Below are positions 45,152 through 54,140 of a DNA stretch of 64,000 nucleotides, one piece after another. A model generated the notes under the pieces. The model did no database searches. It had not been told where the DNA came from and saw only the letters and a program-made list of their open reading frames with translations. Origin of the DNA: Aneurinibacillus tyrosinisolvens (GTDB lineage: Bacteria; Bacillota; Bacilli; Aneurinibacillales; Aneurinibacillaceae); NCBI RefSeq assembly GCF_001015055.1, contig NZ_BBWZ01000024.1:1-64000 (forward strand), written 5' to 3'. Numbering within the stretch: the first letter of the stretch is position 1; each line of letters opens with the position of its first letter. A program made the translations under genes and the position numbers.

Positions 45152-45473
45152 CTCAAATACACTTTACAAAAAGACGGTTTTTTCGTATAATGAGGTAGAA
45201 CAGTTAAATAAAAAACCTCATTTCGAATATCTTTTCGCAAAGTTTTTTCGCAAAGTGTTTTCGGGATGTTTACTCGGAGAGTCAGTGCAAGGGTCGCCAA
45301 ACCAAATCGCACTGGCTTTCGTCCGTTATTGGAACTTATTATTTTCTTGGTCATTATATCATATTAGACCACAATGTGGTAGATGGTATGTTCGTTAGTA
45401 AATAACTATCTTGCTTAAAAGGACTTTAAACTCACAAAAATTCTCTTTTTGCAAAGTGTATTTGAGGTTTGTA
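45152..45473. repeat. Inverted and direct repeats upstream of the DnaD-like gene
   Basis: CTCAAATACACTTT plus ACAAAAAG at 45152-45173 is matched in reverse complement at 45448-45469 with one difference in 22. Between them two direct copies TTTTCGCAAAGT (45231 and about 45244) share the GCAAAGT core. An additional ATGAGGT...ACCTCAT fold-back lies at 45190-45221, and a CAGTGC/GCACTG hairpin at 45283-45313. The stretch 45105-45578 has no gene. This layout fits an initiator binding region. Confidence 0.65.
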
Positions 45474-45578
45474 TCGTACCTTTTAAAGATTCGTAACAAA
45501 AAAAGCTCGTCATTTCTCTGGCGGGCTTTTATGATACAATAGTGAATAAACAGTCTAGCTCAGAAGAGAGGTATATCC

Positions 45579-45848
45579 ATGAGCGATTTGGATAAAAAAC
45601 TTGACCTGATATTAAGTACTATAGTTGAACTCAAAGAGGAATTTACTACATATAAAAGTGAAACCAATGAGAAGTTAGAGCGAATTGAGTCTACCCTATT
45701 ACGTTTAGAAGCTGAACAACCCAAAGATATAGGTGCGATGCTCAAACAAATCAATAACAAATTGGACGAACGTGATTTCGGAATGCAAGCACTTAACAAA
45801 CGTGTGTTTAAGGTTGAATCAGATATTGAACGATTAACGCAACAATAA
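45579..45848 (+). CDS. Small coiled-coil protein
   Basis: 89 residues, coiled coil throughout (LDLILSTIVELKEEFTTYKS; KLERIESTLLRLEAEQ). AGAGGT lies ahead of the ATG at a normal distance. A strong terminator follows. Function unknown. Confidence 0.7.
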   Translation: MSDLDKKLDLILSTIVELKEEFTTYKSETNEKLERIESTLLRLEAEQPKDIGAMLKQINNKLDERDFGMQALNKRVFKVESDIERLTQQ

Positions 45849-45873
45849 AAACCACCTTTTGGTGGTTTTTTGT
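45848..45873 (+). terminator. Rho-independent terminator
   Basis: AAAACCACC-TTT-TGGTGGTTTT followed by TTG. Directly after the stop codon. Confidence 0.85.
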
Positions 45874-45900
45874 CTTTCTGCCGTTAATTCTGAATACCTT

Positions 45901-46659
45901 TCATATTTTTTCTAAGTATAACGAGAAATACGGCTGCAGCTGCAATAATCCTACATGTTTTCGGCTGGAAGCGGCGAAATCAACCCCGATTACAGGACCG
46001 CGAACGAAAGGTAGTGGTGTTAGCTCTTTATTTTTTGGATTGATTCGGTTCACAGGTGCATGGCCAGTGATGATGTGGTAAGGAATCTCCTCGATTATAC
46101 TGCTGTATGCCTCATGGTCTTTTCCAACAAGAGCTCTGGCAGTATACTCCTCTATCTGATTGTAAAACATCCGATTTTCAATCAAATCGTCCTCTGTTTG
46201 CCGAGAAAGAAAATCTTCCCAGGTGTTTCCTTCTACCCACTTTTCTAAATTAACTCCAGTGTGAGCAAAAAAATATTCTCCAATTTGCAAATGTGTTTTC
46301 ATAGATTGTAGCGCTTCTTTTCGTATTAGGCGTTTTGCTCTGTCGTTACGAAGCTTGTCTACAATGTCAGCTGCACCTCTTTTTTTCATTGCCTGGTATG
46401 CTTTTTGACCGTTTGGATCGAACGCTGCGTCATATAGCATTCGTTCCCAGTTCCCTTTTAAAACATGTATGCTTGGATACTTTGCATCCAACTCAATTAC
46501 TCTATCCAACATTTCGAGCGATTTTGGGCAGTACCCAACGTAATCACCCAATAAAATTAATAGGTACCCTTGTTCCACTTTCTCTTGGATAGAGGAAAAT
46601 ATTCTGTTGAACGTATCTAAATGCCCATGAATGTCTGACATTACTAGTAATCCTTTCAC
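45901..46659 (-). CDS. PPP-type metallophosphoesterase with altered motif
   Basis: 252 residues. Motif I MSDIHGHLDTF, motif II LLGDYVGYCP, then GNWE where GNHE is expected, then FAHTG and TGHAPV. All other metal ligands of the PPP/Ser-Thr phosphatase family are in place. In that family the His of GNHE is the proton donor, so this enzyme may be weak, changed in substrate, or only bind. The start overlaps the stop of the tyrosine-recombinase-like gene (ATGA), so they are coupled. The upstream neighbour is the only clue to its role. Substrate unknown. Confidence 0.82.
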   Translation of the reverse strand: MKGLLVMSDIHGHLDTFNRIFSSIQEKVEQGYLLILLGDYVGYCPKSLEMLDRVIELDAKYPSIHVLKGNWERMLYDAAFDPNGQKAYQAMKKRGAADIVDKLRNDRAKRLIRKEALQSMKTHLQIGEYFFAHTGVNLEKWVEGNTWEDFLSRQTEDDLIENRMFYNQIEEYTARALVGKDHEAYSSIIEEIPYHIITGHAPVNRINPKNKELTPLPFVRGPVIGVDFAASSRKHVGLLQLQPYFSLYLEKI

Positions 46660-48119
46660 TTCATCACCCCTTTCTTTACATTACCCCTCTCCATTTTTTT
46701 CTTTCGGATTTTCAGCTGACGAGTGCGGATCTTCATTTCGCGGAAAATCTCAAACAGCCTGGATTCACTAAGTCTTTGGTTCCTGTTTGAAATGAATAGA
46801 GATTGATTGCGGTTGAAGGTATTAGTTTGCCAAAGAACAATTGCCTTTTTCTCGAGTTCAACTCGTCGACTGATATCTTTTTGATTCGGTGATTTTTCCA
46901 AACGGGCATAAATTTCCTTCAGCTCCTCTAGTTCATCCTCATAATCTTCAAGAAACAAAGGTACAACGTAGTCTCTCAAATACACAGGATCCATTCTCAT
47001 ATTTTCAAAACGGTAGATATGCCGCGTGATTTCAATTCTTTTATCATACCGCCTGCGGAAATTAAGATACTCTCGAATGGCATTTCCAATTGTTTCAGGT
47101 ACCCGTTTTTGTGAAATCGACCCATTCGCTTTTTTTAGGGAGATATAAATGTCCCCTCCCCTCTTATGAACGTCAGTTTCTGAGAGATTTAAAATTGCTG
47201 GCAATTGATCTGGGAACAGCAGCAAAAGCTCAAAAATCAGGGCGTTTCGAAAAGCAGAACGGTACCAACCTGCTATCGTAGGCACAAAAAGACCTTCTTG
47301 AGGAGGTTCATTCGCTACTCGCTGCCTCCAATCTTCTACTTGGTTCCACAATTTTTCTCGTTCTGATTGAAGTTCTTTTTCTTTCTTCTCTTTTGTAGTA
47401 TTTCTCTTAGGGCGGATAATGGGTAGTTTTTTTCTATCGACAAATAAACCAATTGCTTGGGCATAAGCCGAAATCATGCTCACGTGCTTTTGGAGCGTTT
47501 CATCTGTGAGAACTTGCCCCTTTTCTTGTTCCCCATAAGTTTTCATAAAACTGCAATAAGAAGCCAACTGCTCCGTTATGGATTCAACCGTCCATGTTGC
47601 AACAAAACTATCTGGACTAAATAAAAACCAGAAACCTAAATACCTATTCAAAATATAGTTATATTTCTTTTGAGATTTAAGAGGCACGGATCCGATAAAT
47701 ACATCTACCTCTTCCCTTTTTTTATCCAGCGTGGCCAGATGTTCTTCTTGTCTTCGAAATAAAGTTTTTTCATAGAGGTCCAAAATATCTTCGAAGGAGA
47801 AGATGGTTTGCCGCTGTGGAGATAAAGAAGAGAAAATAGGAAATTCAAAAGCCGCGCCGTCATACATTTTTGCAAAAGATTCAATGTTGGACATCAAAAG
47901 TAATAGAACTTCCTCTGCAGTAGGAACAAATCCGTCATTGAGGCTCATAATAGGCCCGTCCTGCGATAATTTCTTCTCTCCTGGGTTTAGTTTAAGCGAT
48001 ATTGAAAATGAACCAGTAGAGCTCTCGTAGACCTCTTTCATGTGCACTTCTTTCCCCACTTTTTGTACGACTCTTTCTTCTTGTATGTTTTCAATTTTCC
48101 TCATCACGAACTGATACAT
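46656..48119 (-). CDS. Tyrosine-recombinase-like protein, catalytically degenerate
   Basis: 487 residues from ATG 48119 (second of two ATGs; AGGAGGGGG is flush with the first). SAM-like N-terminal helices (KKYNYILNRYLGFWFLFSPD) and a C-terminal region NALIFELLLLFPDQLPAILN, LSETDVHKRGGDIYISLKK, VPETIGNAIREYLNFRRR give the layout of a tyrosine recombinase. The first Arg (in TGLR) is replaced by FPDQ, and no HxLR or LGH...Y box is found. So it probably binds DNA without cutting. Its stop overlaps the phosphatase-like gene. Similar degenerate proteins occur at 50793 and 7741. Confidence 0.7.
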   Translation of the reverse strand: MYQFVMRKIENIQEERVVQKVGKEVHMKEVYESSTGSFSISLKLNPGEKKLSQDGPIMSLNDGFVPTAEEVLLLLMSNIESFAKMYDGAAFEFPIFSSLSPQRQTIFSFEDILDLYEKTLFRRQEEHLATLDKKREEVDVFIGSVPLKSQKKYNYILNRYLGFWFLFSPDSFVATWTVESITEQLASYCSFMKTYGEQEKGQVLTDETLQKHVSMISAYAQAIGLFVDRKKLPIIRPKRNTTKEKKEKELQSEREKLWNQVEDWRQRVANEPPQEGLFVPTIAGWYRSAFRNALIFELLLLFPDQLPAILNLSETDVHKRGGDIYISLKKANGSISQKRVPETIGNAIREYLNFRRRYDKRIEITRHIYRFENMRMDPVYLRDYVVPLFLEDYEDELEELKEIYARLEKSPNQKDISRRVELEKKAIVLWQTNTFNRNQSLFISNRNQRLSESRLFEIFREMKIRTRQLKIRKKKMERGNVKKGVMK

Positions 48120-48125
48120 TTGCAT

Positions 48126-48285
48126 CCCCCTCCTGTCCTTCCTCTTTATAACTCAATTTATGCGGAATAGATAAGAAAAGCCCACTTTTTCACAAACCGC
48201 AGGGGCTGCATTTATACGGAAATTTTTAGACGGAAAAACCTAATTAGAGGTAAAAATTGGAATGATTGTTTGCTATACTGTTTTA
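48126..48285. other. Intergenic stretch
   Basis: No gene seen between 48126 and 48511. It holds an extended -10 box at 48271-48279 and the small RNA candidate that follows. Confidence 0.4.
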
Positions 48286-48408
48286 TAGAGATTTAACCGA
48301 AACGCAGGGCGTATTTAAATATATTTAACTTTGTCATCGACAAGGGAATATTTAACTGAAACATTTGATGTAGAAAACAAGGTTTGAGAAATTAGACCTT
48401 GTTTTTTT
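48286..48408 (+). ncRNA. Candidate small RNA ending in a terminator
   Basis: The extended -10 box TGC-TATACT (48271-48279) is followed after about 8 bases by a stretch without a frame that ends in AACAAGGT...ACCTTGTT plus T7 (48376-48408). The stretch has two copies of TATTTAA(C/A). Length about 120 nt. Only promoter and terminator support it. Confidence 0.35.
48376..48408 (+). terminator. Rho-independent terminator
   Basis: AACAAGGT (48376-48383) pairs with ACCTTGTT (48396-48403), followed by seven T. Confidence 0.8.
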
Positions 48409-48511
48409 ATGTCTTGATTCTGTTTATCTAATAGTAAACATTAATTTAAAAGGATTTCCCTCCCTTTATTGCAAAAGAACATTATTAATCTTTTGGAACG
48501 AGGGATGTACA

Positions 48512-48946
48512 ATGTCAGATGAAACGGAACCGATAACTTTTGTTCAAGGACCCGTAAATTATTTGCATGAACATGAACTAAGAGAAGAAGAAAAAGGTTT
48601 TGGCGGAGTCATTGAAATTTACTCTGCTTTAATCCAAGAAGGTAAGTATATTCCAATTAAAATGCATATCTTTGAAAAAGGGGCTCAAAAAAACAAGTTA
48701 TACATACGGATCGCTAACGCACTTGATTTTATGTTTGTGGCTGTCGGTGAATTTGAAATGCGTGTCATTGAATTTATGAGGGGTTTTGAAAAGTTCGGAG
48801 AAGATGAATCAATATATGATTCCATTAAAAATGACCTCGATTATCATGATTTTATCCAAAAAGGTTTTGTAGAAACGAATAAGGAACCTTTACTTGAGTA
48901 TTTTGATTACAAACTGTCCCCTAAAATTAAAGTTGTTTTAGAATAA
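48512..48946 (+). CDS. Hypothetical protein
   Basis: 144 residues, MSDETEPITFVQGPVNYLHE at the start, then a beta-rich core (GGVIEIYSALIQEGKYIPIK) and a helical end. AACGAGGGATG lies before the ATG. A strong terminator follows. No family recognised. Confidence 0.75.
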   Translation: MSDETEPITFVQGPVNYLHEHELREEEKGFGGVIEIYSALIQEGKYIPIKMHIFEKGAQKNKLYIRIANALDFMFVAVGEFEMRVIEFMRGFEKFGEDESIYDSIKNDLDYHDFIQKGFVETNKEPLLEYFDYKLSPKIKVVLE

Positions 48947-48953
48947 CTCATAT

Positions 48954-48978
48954 CCGTCCGATGATTCGGGCGGTTTTT
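48954..48978 (+). terminator. Rho-independent terminator
   Basis: CCGTCCGA-TGA-TTCGGGCGG, then TTTTTT. Just after the stop codon. Confidence 0.85.
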
Positions 48979-49097
48979 TAAGTGGTTATATAATTAAACA
49001 AAAAAAGCGCCCATATAGGTGCTTTTTAATTGCTAGGTTTAAATAATTTTGAATTTGGCTATCCTTCTAATAATATATTTTGAGAAGGAGGAGCAGT

Positions 49098-49244
49098 ATG
49101 AGTACGCTTAAATGTAACTTCTGTCAGCGAACCATCAAAATGGACACCGTAATGAAAAATAAAAACAAAGAACGGAAATGCGCCAGCTGCGCAAAAATGT
49201 TTGAAAAAATGGTGAAGACTTGGGATAAGAAATACAGCAGCTAA
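49098..49244 (+). CDS. Small zinc-ribbon protein
   Basis: 48 residues: MSTLKCNFCQRTIKMDTVMK, then CASCAKMFEKMVKTW. Two CxxC pairs 20 residues apart make a zinc ribbon. AGAAGGAGGAG lies eight bases ahead of the ATG. Its stop overlaps the end of the gene on the other strand. A nucleic-acid or protein binding role is likely. Confidence 0.7.
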   Translation: MSTLKCNFCQRTIKMDTVMKNKNKERKCASCAKMFEKMVKTWDKKYSS

Positions 49245-49819
49245 AATGCAGCGTTTTGATGTTCATAAAACTGATATTCTGTATGGCCATTAATCGTAAC
49301 TGGTAGCAAAGATAACTTCGGATTCTTATTGAATTTTTCCATTAGATAATTGAGCACTTCTGTAGAATAGACCTGTGATAAGGCCACGAAACATAAAAAC
49401 GTGGCTTTTTTGGTTCCCAAAGCTTTTGCCAGGAGATTCGCTTTCCTCTCCATTTCATTATCGAAAAACACATCCACTTTTTCTGTTCGAGGCCCTTTTT
49501 GTCTCGATAACAGCTCATGTTCTTTAATGTGCTTGTACGCTACATTTTCAGGCACCACATAAGGCTCAATAGTATATTCCAATCCACCTTTCTTTTTCAC
49601 TGTATTGACCCAATATTGGTCCCTCGTATTGAATCTTCTCTGCAATGTATAAACAAAAGATTGGTCTTCTAATGCATTACGAATCAGAAAAAAAAGTAGC
49701 TCGCTGTGACTTAAATCCGTACTGATCGTAATTCGATTTATGTTTTCAACATCTTTACGAGTAAACATTAAAGATAATTTGCTGCATCTCCTCTTCCCCA
49801 AATTGTAACCAGAAGACAT
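49241..49819 (-). CDS. Hypothetical DNA-binding-like protein
   Basis: 192 residues from ATG 49819, with AAGGGGTG ahead. LSLMFTRKDVENINRITIST and SHSELLFFLIRNAL look like a short strand-helix-helix pattern, which would suit a ribbon-helix-helix fold. A second such pattern is VFFDNEMERKANLLAKALGT near residue 125. Duplicated DNA-binding units are possible. No family named. Confidence 0.65.
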   Translation of the reverse strand: MSSGYNLGKRRCSKLSLMFTRKDVENINRITISTDLSHSELLFFLIRNALEDQSFVYTLQRRFNTRDQYWVNTVKKKGGLEYTIEPYVVPENVAYKHIKEHELLSRQKGPRTEKVDVFFDNEMERKANLLAKALGTKKATFLCFVALSQVYSTEVLNYLMEKFNKNPKLSLLPVTINGHTEYQFYEHQNAAF

Positions 49820-49844
49820 TTTTAACACCCCTTTTTTCAATTTT

Positions 49845-50040
49845 AATCAGGTCGTGAGGTAGGTACGTCCGAAGTTCGTTGATAGAATATATGCGGCAGG
49901 GGAGAGGGACATGCCAAAAACTACTTCTTTATCGTTTATCGAAATTAAGAGGAAACCTTGAAGCTCCTCACGCCCGACAATTCATGTGAACAAAAAACAT
50001 GTTCACACAAATACGTCGGACATTCAGACCTACTCTCTTC
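49845..50040. other. Intergenic stretch with inverted repeats
   Basis: GTGAACA/TGTTCAC is a short hairpin near 49987-50007. GTCGTGAGG at 49851 can pair with CCTCACG at 49966, and GTCCGA at 49867 with TCGGAC near 50014. The arrangement could be a structured leader or RNA. No gene seen. Confidence 0.35.
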
Positions 50041-50259
50041 TCAATTTCCAAACAAATCATCAACCTCATTTGTTTTAAGCAATTTATCTTTTTCTGGTTT
50101 GCTCTGACTGGACATTAGTTGGGCAATCTTTTTCCCCAGTCGTTCCAATTCAGCCAGGTCACTTGTTTGCTCCATTATTTTCATCAGCCGTTTTGCTTCT
50201 CGTTCATCTCGCCAATCATCATAGGCAAGCGCGTATTCAAATTCTTCTTTCATCGACAT
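50041..50259 (-). CDS. Small helical protein
   Basis: 72 residues, MSMKEEFEYALAYDDWRDER, with a helix LAELERLGKKIAQLMSSQSK and the ending DDLFGN. AGGGGGGATT lies before the ATG. Function unknown. Confidence 0.65.
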   Translation of the reverse strand: MSMKEEFEYALAYDDWRDEREAKRLMKIMEQTSDLAELERLGKKIAQLMSSQSKPEKDKLLKTNEVDDLFGN

Positions 50260-50517
50260 TTCTGCAATCCCCCCATTCTTTTAATCATTGGAGGTTTTTA
50301 TAAATCTATTAAGAATCCTCGTTTCACCTTAATTTAGGCTCGATGAACCAGTGTGCATTTTTTTAAAAATCTTGGTTTGCTCGGCCGCTCACTTAAAAAC
50401 CTCCCCTCTAAGGAAAAGATTTAAAGAGATTTATTTCTGAAATATTGCTATTTTCAATTACTTCCAATTCTTATATTATTGTGAGTGGTGCGAATATAAA
50501 AAGCGGAGGGATTTGCC

Positions 50518-50721
50518 ATGGTAGAGTGTCCTGAATGTAAAAAAGAGATGCAAGTAACTGAAGAAGATGCAGACTTTGCGAATTATGCTTGCCGAGATGA
50601 TTTTGATTTAAATAAATGTGCCATGACAGCTATCGTTAAAGAAGACAATGGTAAATGGGTCAAAACCATATACAAAAAAGGTGAATTTTACTCTGAAGGA
50701 GAAACAGACGCTCCTTTCTAA
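50518..50721 (+). CDS. Small zinc-binding protein
   Basis: 67 residues. MVECPECKKEM and the later ACRDD and KCAM give four or more cysteines that could bind zinc. AGCGGAGGG precedes the ATG. Function unknown. Confidence 0.68.
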   Translation: MVECPECKKEMQVTEEDADFANYACRDDFDLNKCAMTAIVKEDNGKWVKTIYKKGEFYSEGETDAPF

Positions 50722-50743
50722 TAGGACAACCTACTCCCATGAA

Positions 50744-50775
50744 AAAAGACCTGCCGCTGTGCGATAGGTCTTTCA
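50744..50775 (+). terminator. Terminator between convergent genes
   Basis: AAAAGACCT and AGGTCTTT pair around GCCGCTGTGCGAT. Confidence 0.65.
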
Positions 50776-50792
50776 TTATTTCTAAGGTTCAA

Positions 50793-52166
50793 TTACCAAA
50801 CAATACTCGAAAGAACGTCTACGTACGGTGTATCTTGATGTTTCTTTGCCATTTTCATAACCTTGTTATCCGAATTGGCCATTTTTTTAATTTCTGTTAA
50901 ATCCAAGTCTCTTGCAAGGCAGCTAGCAATGAAATTTCTTTCAAAATCTTCTGTGGTAAGTTCAAACGGAGTGAAAATTCGGTATGGCAGTTGGACACTA
51001 ATAGGTCTTTCAACTTTGCCACCGAACTGCAGTGAAATTTCTTCAGATGCAAAAAGAGCAGCGATTACAGGTCTTCTCATTTGAAGATAGTAAGAAATTG
51101 CCTTTGATACACGAGGAGGTAGAGAAAAGATTCGTTCTTCTTCCTTGTCTTTCCCTCTTCCTTTTCTTCCTCTGACTTTTAGCGTGTTGGCATCTGCATC
51201 AAAATCATCAATCTTAAGGTCTACAAGGTCGATATGAGTTAAACCGCAAGCGATAATCAAAAATCCCATCGCTCGTGTTCTGAGAGTTCTTACATACGCG
51301 CTTTTTTTTGCGCTTTTTGCTAGGATATGTTCCTGGCCTTCCCAGTCCAAACTTTTTTCCACGATATCTTCTTCCCAGGTTTCGATTATTTCTTCAATTT
51401 TGGAAGCAGTTATTTTGTTTTCAATGTGAGGATTTCTTATAATTGGATCTACTTTCGGTTTTTCATCTTCAGTCAGTCGACCCTGTTCAATCATAATTCT
51501 ATATAAAGATTTTTTCGCTTGGACCATTACGCCTTGGCTAACTTCCTCCCCTGATTTTAGTAGAGGCTTCTTAGAAATTTTTGTTGCGTATTTCTCATAC
51601 TCATCGATTACATTTAAATCAAAATTATCTCCAGTCCAACGTTCGCCTAGCGCATTATTTCTTAGGATTAAATACCAGAGAAACGGTTCAATTCGACCAA
51701 TGATTGTTTTTTTGCTAGCTTCACTTGCACCCTGTGTAATTTCACGGATTGCAGGAGCGATATCTTCTTTCATTTCTTGGAATGTTCTCATGTTTTCGTA
51801 CTTGAATATAGAAATCCATTCATTCCGTTCTTTACGTCCATTGATATTTACGTTTCGAGTCGGTCTCATACGCATGATTGCCGTAGTTTCATCACTTACA
51901 CCACCGAGATCACCCGTAAAACTCAACCGTACAGCAGGTTCGTTCTTCAAGAAGTGGTAAATTGCACACATGTCTTTGTTTGTAATTTCATCATAGCCGC
52001 TGAAGCTGAGACGGTACATATGATCTTCTCTGCCTTTTCCCTGTTGAAAATAAACACGGATCTGGCTTCCGTCTTCCAGGCCAACAACATAATGAATAAT
52101 TCCTTTTTCATCAACGCGCGCAGCGTTTACAATTTCAAGCTCCCCAACTCGAAATGTTTTACTCAT
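50793..52166 (-). CDS. Tyrosine-recombinase-like protein, catalytically degenerate
   Basis: 457 residues. The N-terminal 100 residues are a beta-rich domain (IIHYVVGLEDGSQIRVYFQQ). A core-binding-like helical region follows (RIEPFLWYLILRNNALGER). The catalytic-type domain reads RTRAMGFLIIACGLTHIDLV, DLKIDDFDADANTLKVRGRK, then SLPPRVSKAISYYL. The first Arg is replaced by Thr/His in CGLTHIDL, no HxLR is found, and the tail MANSDNKVMKMAKKHQDTPY resembles the LGH...Y region without its Gly. It therefore likely binds DNA only. It is alone, between a terminator and the partition operon. Confidence 0.7.
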   Translation of the reverse strand: MSKTFRVGELEIVNAARVDEKGIIHYVVGLEDGSQIRVYFQQGKGREDHMYRLSFSGYDEITNKDMCAIYHFLKNEPAVRLSFTGDLGGVSDETTAIMRMRPTRNVNINGRKERNEWISIFKYENMRTFQEMKEDIAPAIREITQGASEASKKTIIGRIEPFLWYLILRNNALGERWTGDNFDLNVIDEYEKYATKISKKPLLKSGEEVSQGVMVQAKKSLYRIMIEQGRLTEDEKPKVDPIIRNPHIENKITASKIEEIIETWEEDIVEKSLDWEGQEHILAKSAKKSAYVRTLRTRAMGFLIIACGLTHIDLVDLKIDDFDADANTLKVRGRKGRGKDKEEERIFSLPPRVSKAISYYLQMRRPVIAALFASEEISLQFGGKVERPISVQLPYRIFTPFELTTEDFERNFIASCLARDLDLTEIKKMANSDNKVMKMAKKHQDTPYVDVLSSIVW

Positions 52167-52277
52167 TACTAATCCCCCCTTTTAGTAGATAAAGAATGTT
52201 ACCGTATGTAATTTTCTTAACTATAGCTAGAAACGGAATTTAGGCAATTGAAAATCGTGAAATCTCTAAAATTACCC

Positions 52278-52292
52278 TGTAGTGATTGCAAT
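52278..52292 (+). promoter_or_regulatory. Dispersed 14-bp site, copy 2
   Basis: TGTAGTGATTGCAAT, identical to the copy at 8498. It lies between the end of the ParR-like gene and the next gene. Confidence 0.75.
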
Positions 52293-52327
52293 AAGAAAAG
52301 TGAAAAGAAAACCGCCTGGTTTGGCGG

Positions 52328-52852
52328 TTAATCTTTTTTAACTCTTCTCCGTGAGATTTTTTCTGTAGATAAGGTAACATCTGATTGAACTTCTTGTTGT
52401 GTAGCTGGTTTTTGTTCTTCTTGTGCTACGAGAACAGGTGAAGATTTTATTTCAGGAGCAGATGCTACTTGCTGCTGTACAGGTGGTTGAACCCATTGTG
52501 TGGGAACATGAGCTACCTGAGACAATAATAATTCAATATATCTCCCCTTCTCTTCCAGCGCCCGTTCCTTTTCTGCAAGCAGACGTTGAATTTCAGGAAA
52601 TCTATTTAATGCATCCGTAACATACCCAGGACCCTTTTGCTCTTTTATATATTGAAAAGCTTGAAATGCTTTTTTCTCTTCTTCATTTTTCCGCATAAGA
52701 ACCGCTTCGATTAGCAATTCTTTTACAGCAGCTGTTTTGTTTTTTCCTTTTTGGAAGTACGCAGAGAACGCTTCGCGTTCCTCCTGCGTAACATCCTCTT
52801 CTTCAATGTTTAGGGCCATGGAGAGTACTTTATTTGTTTTTTTATCACTCAT
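52328..52852 (-). CDS. ParR-like partner of the actin-like protein
   Basis: 174 residues. A compact N-terminal part (SMALNIEEEDVTQEEREAFS and AAVKELLIEAVLMRK) would suit the ribbon-helix-helix of ParR-type adaptors, followed by a helix and a Gln/Pro/Val-rich tail ending ISRRRVKKD. In ParMRC systems ParR binds the centromere repeats and links them to ParM filaments; here the gene lies 17 bases after parM-like on the same strand, the standard order. The call rests on position and size more than on sequence. Confidence 0.65.
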   Translation of the reverse strand: MSDKKTNKVLSMALNIEEEDVTQEEREAFSAYFQKGKNKTAAVKELLIEAVLMRKNEEEKKAFQAFQYIKEQKGPGYVTDALNRFPEIQRLLAEKERALEEKGRYIELLLSQVAHVPTQWVQPPVQQQVASAPEIKSSPVLVAQEEQKPATQQEVQSDVTLSTEKISRRRVKKD

Positions 52853-52869
52853 CGTAATCCCCCCTTACA

Positions 52870-54024
52870 CTATTCCTGTAACCACTGGTCGAACTGAGCA
52901 ATATTACGTCCGTCATACGTAGAATTACCCTTTTCTATCGCTTTGCGAATCTCTAAAACGGCACGACGCTTAATTCTCTTGAAATAACCCATTACGTTAC
53001 TCATTTGCGGAGCCGACATTACGTGGATATCATTGTCAGTCAGCATGAAGACATTTTTAAATTCATCTTTGAAAATCTCACTGTTTGCTGTTCCGCCTGT
53101 CAGGATGATATAGTCTGCACGATCAAGGTCAAATTTAGAACTCACAAAACCTTCCATACGGAATAACATTTGGCCAATCGCTTTTGTGATTTCTTCTGTG
53201 AAATCTACTTCTTTTCTTCCATCTTTCACTTTTGTACTTCCGTTACGGTAGGCTTTTTCGTACTCTTGAGGTTCGAAAGTAATTCCTTTCTTTTCTGTCA
53301 CCTCTTTTGCTACTTCAGCATAGACAGTCAGCATTGCATCTTCAGTAGAATCAATTCCATCCCGTTGGATCATACCGTTTCGAATAAACGAGAAGTCGTT
53401 TGTTCCGCTTCCGCAGTCAAATACTAGAACGTTGGATTGCATAAGGTCTTCATTCTCTTCAACACCTAGACCGTTGTACAAAGCATTGTACAGCGTTCCC
53501 ATCGGCTGGTTCGTAATGTAAAGGTCGACGATTTTTACGGTTTTTCTATCGCCATTCACGATGACTGTGAATTCACCATCGTTTTCCATGATTACATCGT
53601 AAAGGTCTTGTTCATGCTTTGATGCCTCTGCATCTGTTGACGCTTCTTTGTTCGGAACCCCAGTTTGGCCATAAATATAGAAAGTTTCATCTACCCCTTT
53701 TTTCAAAGGTAATAGTTTTACAATGCCGATTTGTGTAGCGTACTTATAGGCAGCACGCTGGTAACGTTTTGATTTTGAATATGTGAGAACTTTATTTTTT
53801 GCCGTCGGCACATCCATCCAAATGTATTCCGTTTTTGTCGGATCTGATTCACAGATGTATACGTCTGGTGCCTGAGCTAACTTTTCCCCTTTATAATCTG
53901 AATACAACAACAGATAATTCGGTAATGCAAGCGGCTTTGAAAAATCGCTCATACCCTTAAAGTACCCGTTACCCAGATCCCAAGCCAATACATACGGACT
54001 TACCACATTTTGAATCGTTGTCAT
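52870..54024 (-). CDS. parM: ParM/Alp-like actin for plasmid partition
   Basis: 384 residues. Actin-fold nucleotide motifs are in place: phosphate-1 AWDLGNGYFKG near residue 14, phosphate-2 VFDCGSGTNDFSF near 203, and the adenosine motif IILTGGTANS near 306. ParM-type actins polymerise with ATP and push plasmid copies apart in the cell. The ParR-like gene follows directly. A repeat region of TTTTTATGTG type lies upstream and fits parC. AAAGGGGGAG precedes the ATG. The symbol denotes the family; which Alp subgroup it belongs to cannot be told here. Confidence 0.85.
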   Translation of the reverse strand: MTTIQNVVSPYVLAWDLGNGYFKGMSDFSKPLALPNYLLLYSDYKGEKLAQAPDVYICESDPTKTEYIWMDVPTAKNKVLTYSKSKRYQRAAYKYATQIGIVKLLPLKKGVDETFYIYGQTGVPNKEASTDAEASKHEQDLYDVIMENDGEFTVIVNGDRKTVKIVDLYITNQPMGTLYNALYNGLGVEENEDLMQSNVLVFDCGSGTNDFSFIRNGMIQRDGIDSTEDAMLTVYAEVAKEVTEKKGITFEPQEYEKAYRNGSTKVKDGRKEVDFTEEITKAIGQMLFRMEGFVSSKFDLDRADYIILTGGTANSEIFKDEFKNVFMLTDNDIHVMSAPQMSNVMGYFKRIKRRAVLEIRKAIEKGNSTYDGRNIAQFDQWLQE

Positions 54025-54140
54025 TTTATCTCCCCCTTTTCACTTTTAACCCATTTGAGTGCCCTAATTTACCAGGACAAGCTCATTTTTCCCTATTATA
54101 CTATGAATTTCTATTATTTGCATATTAAAATCTACTTTTT

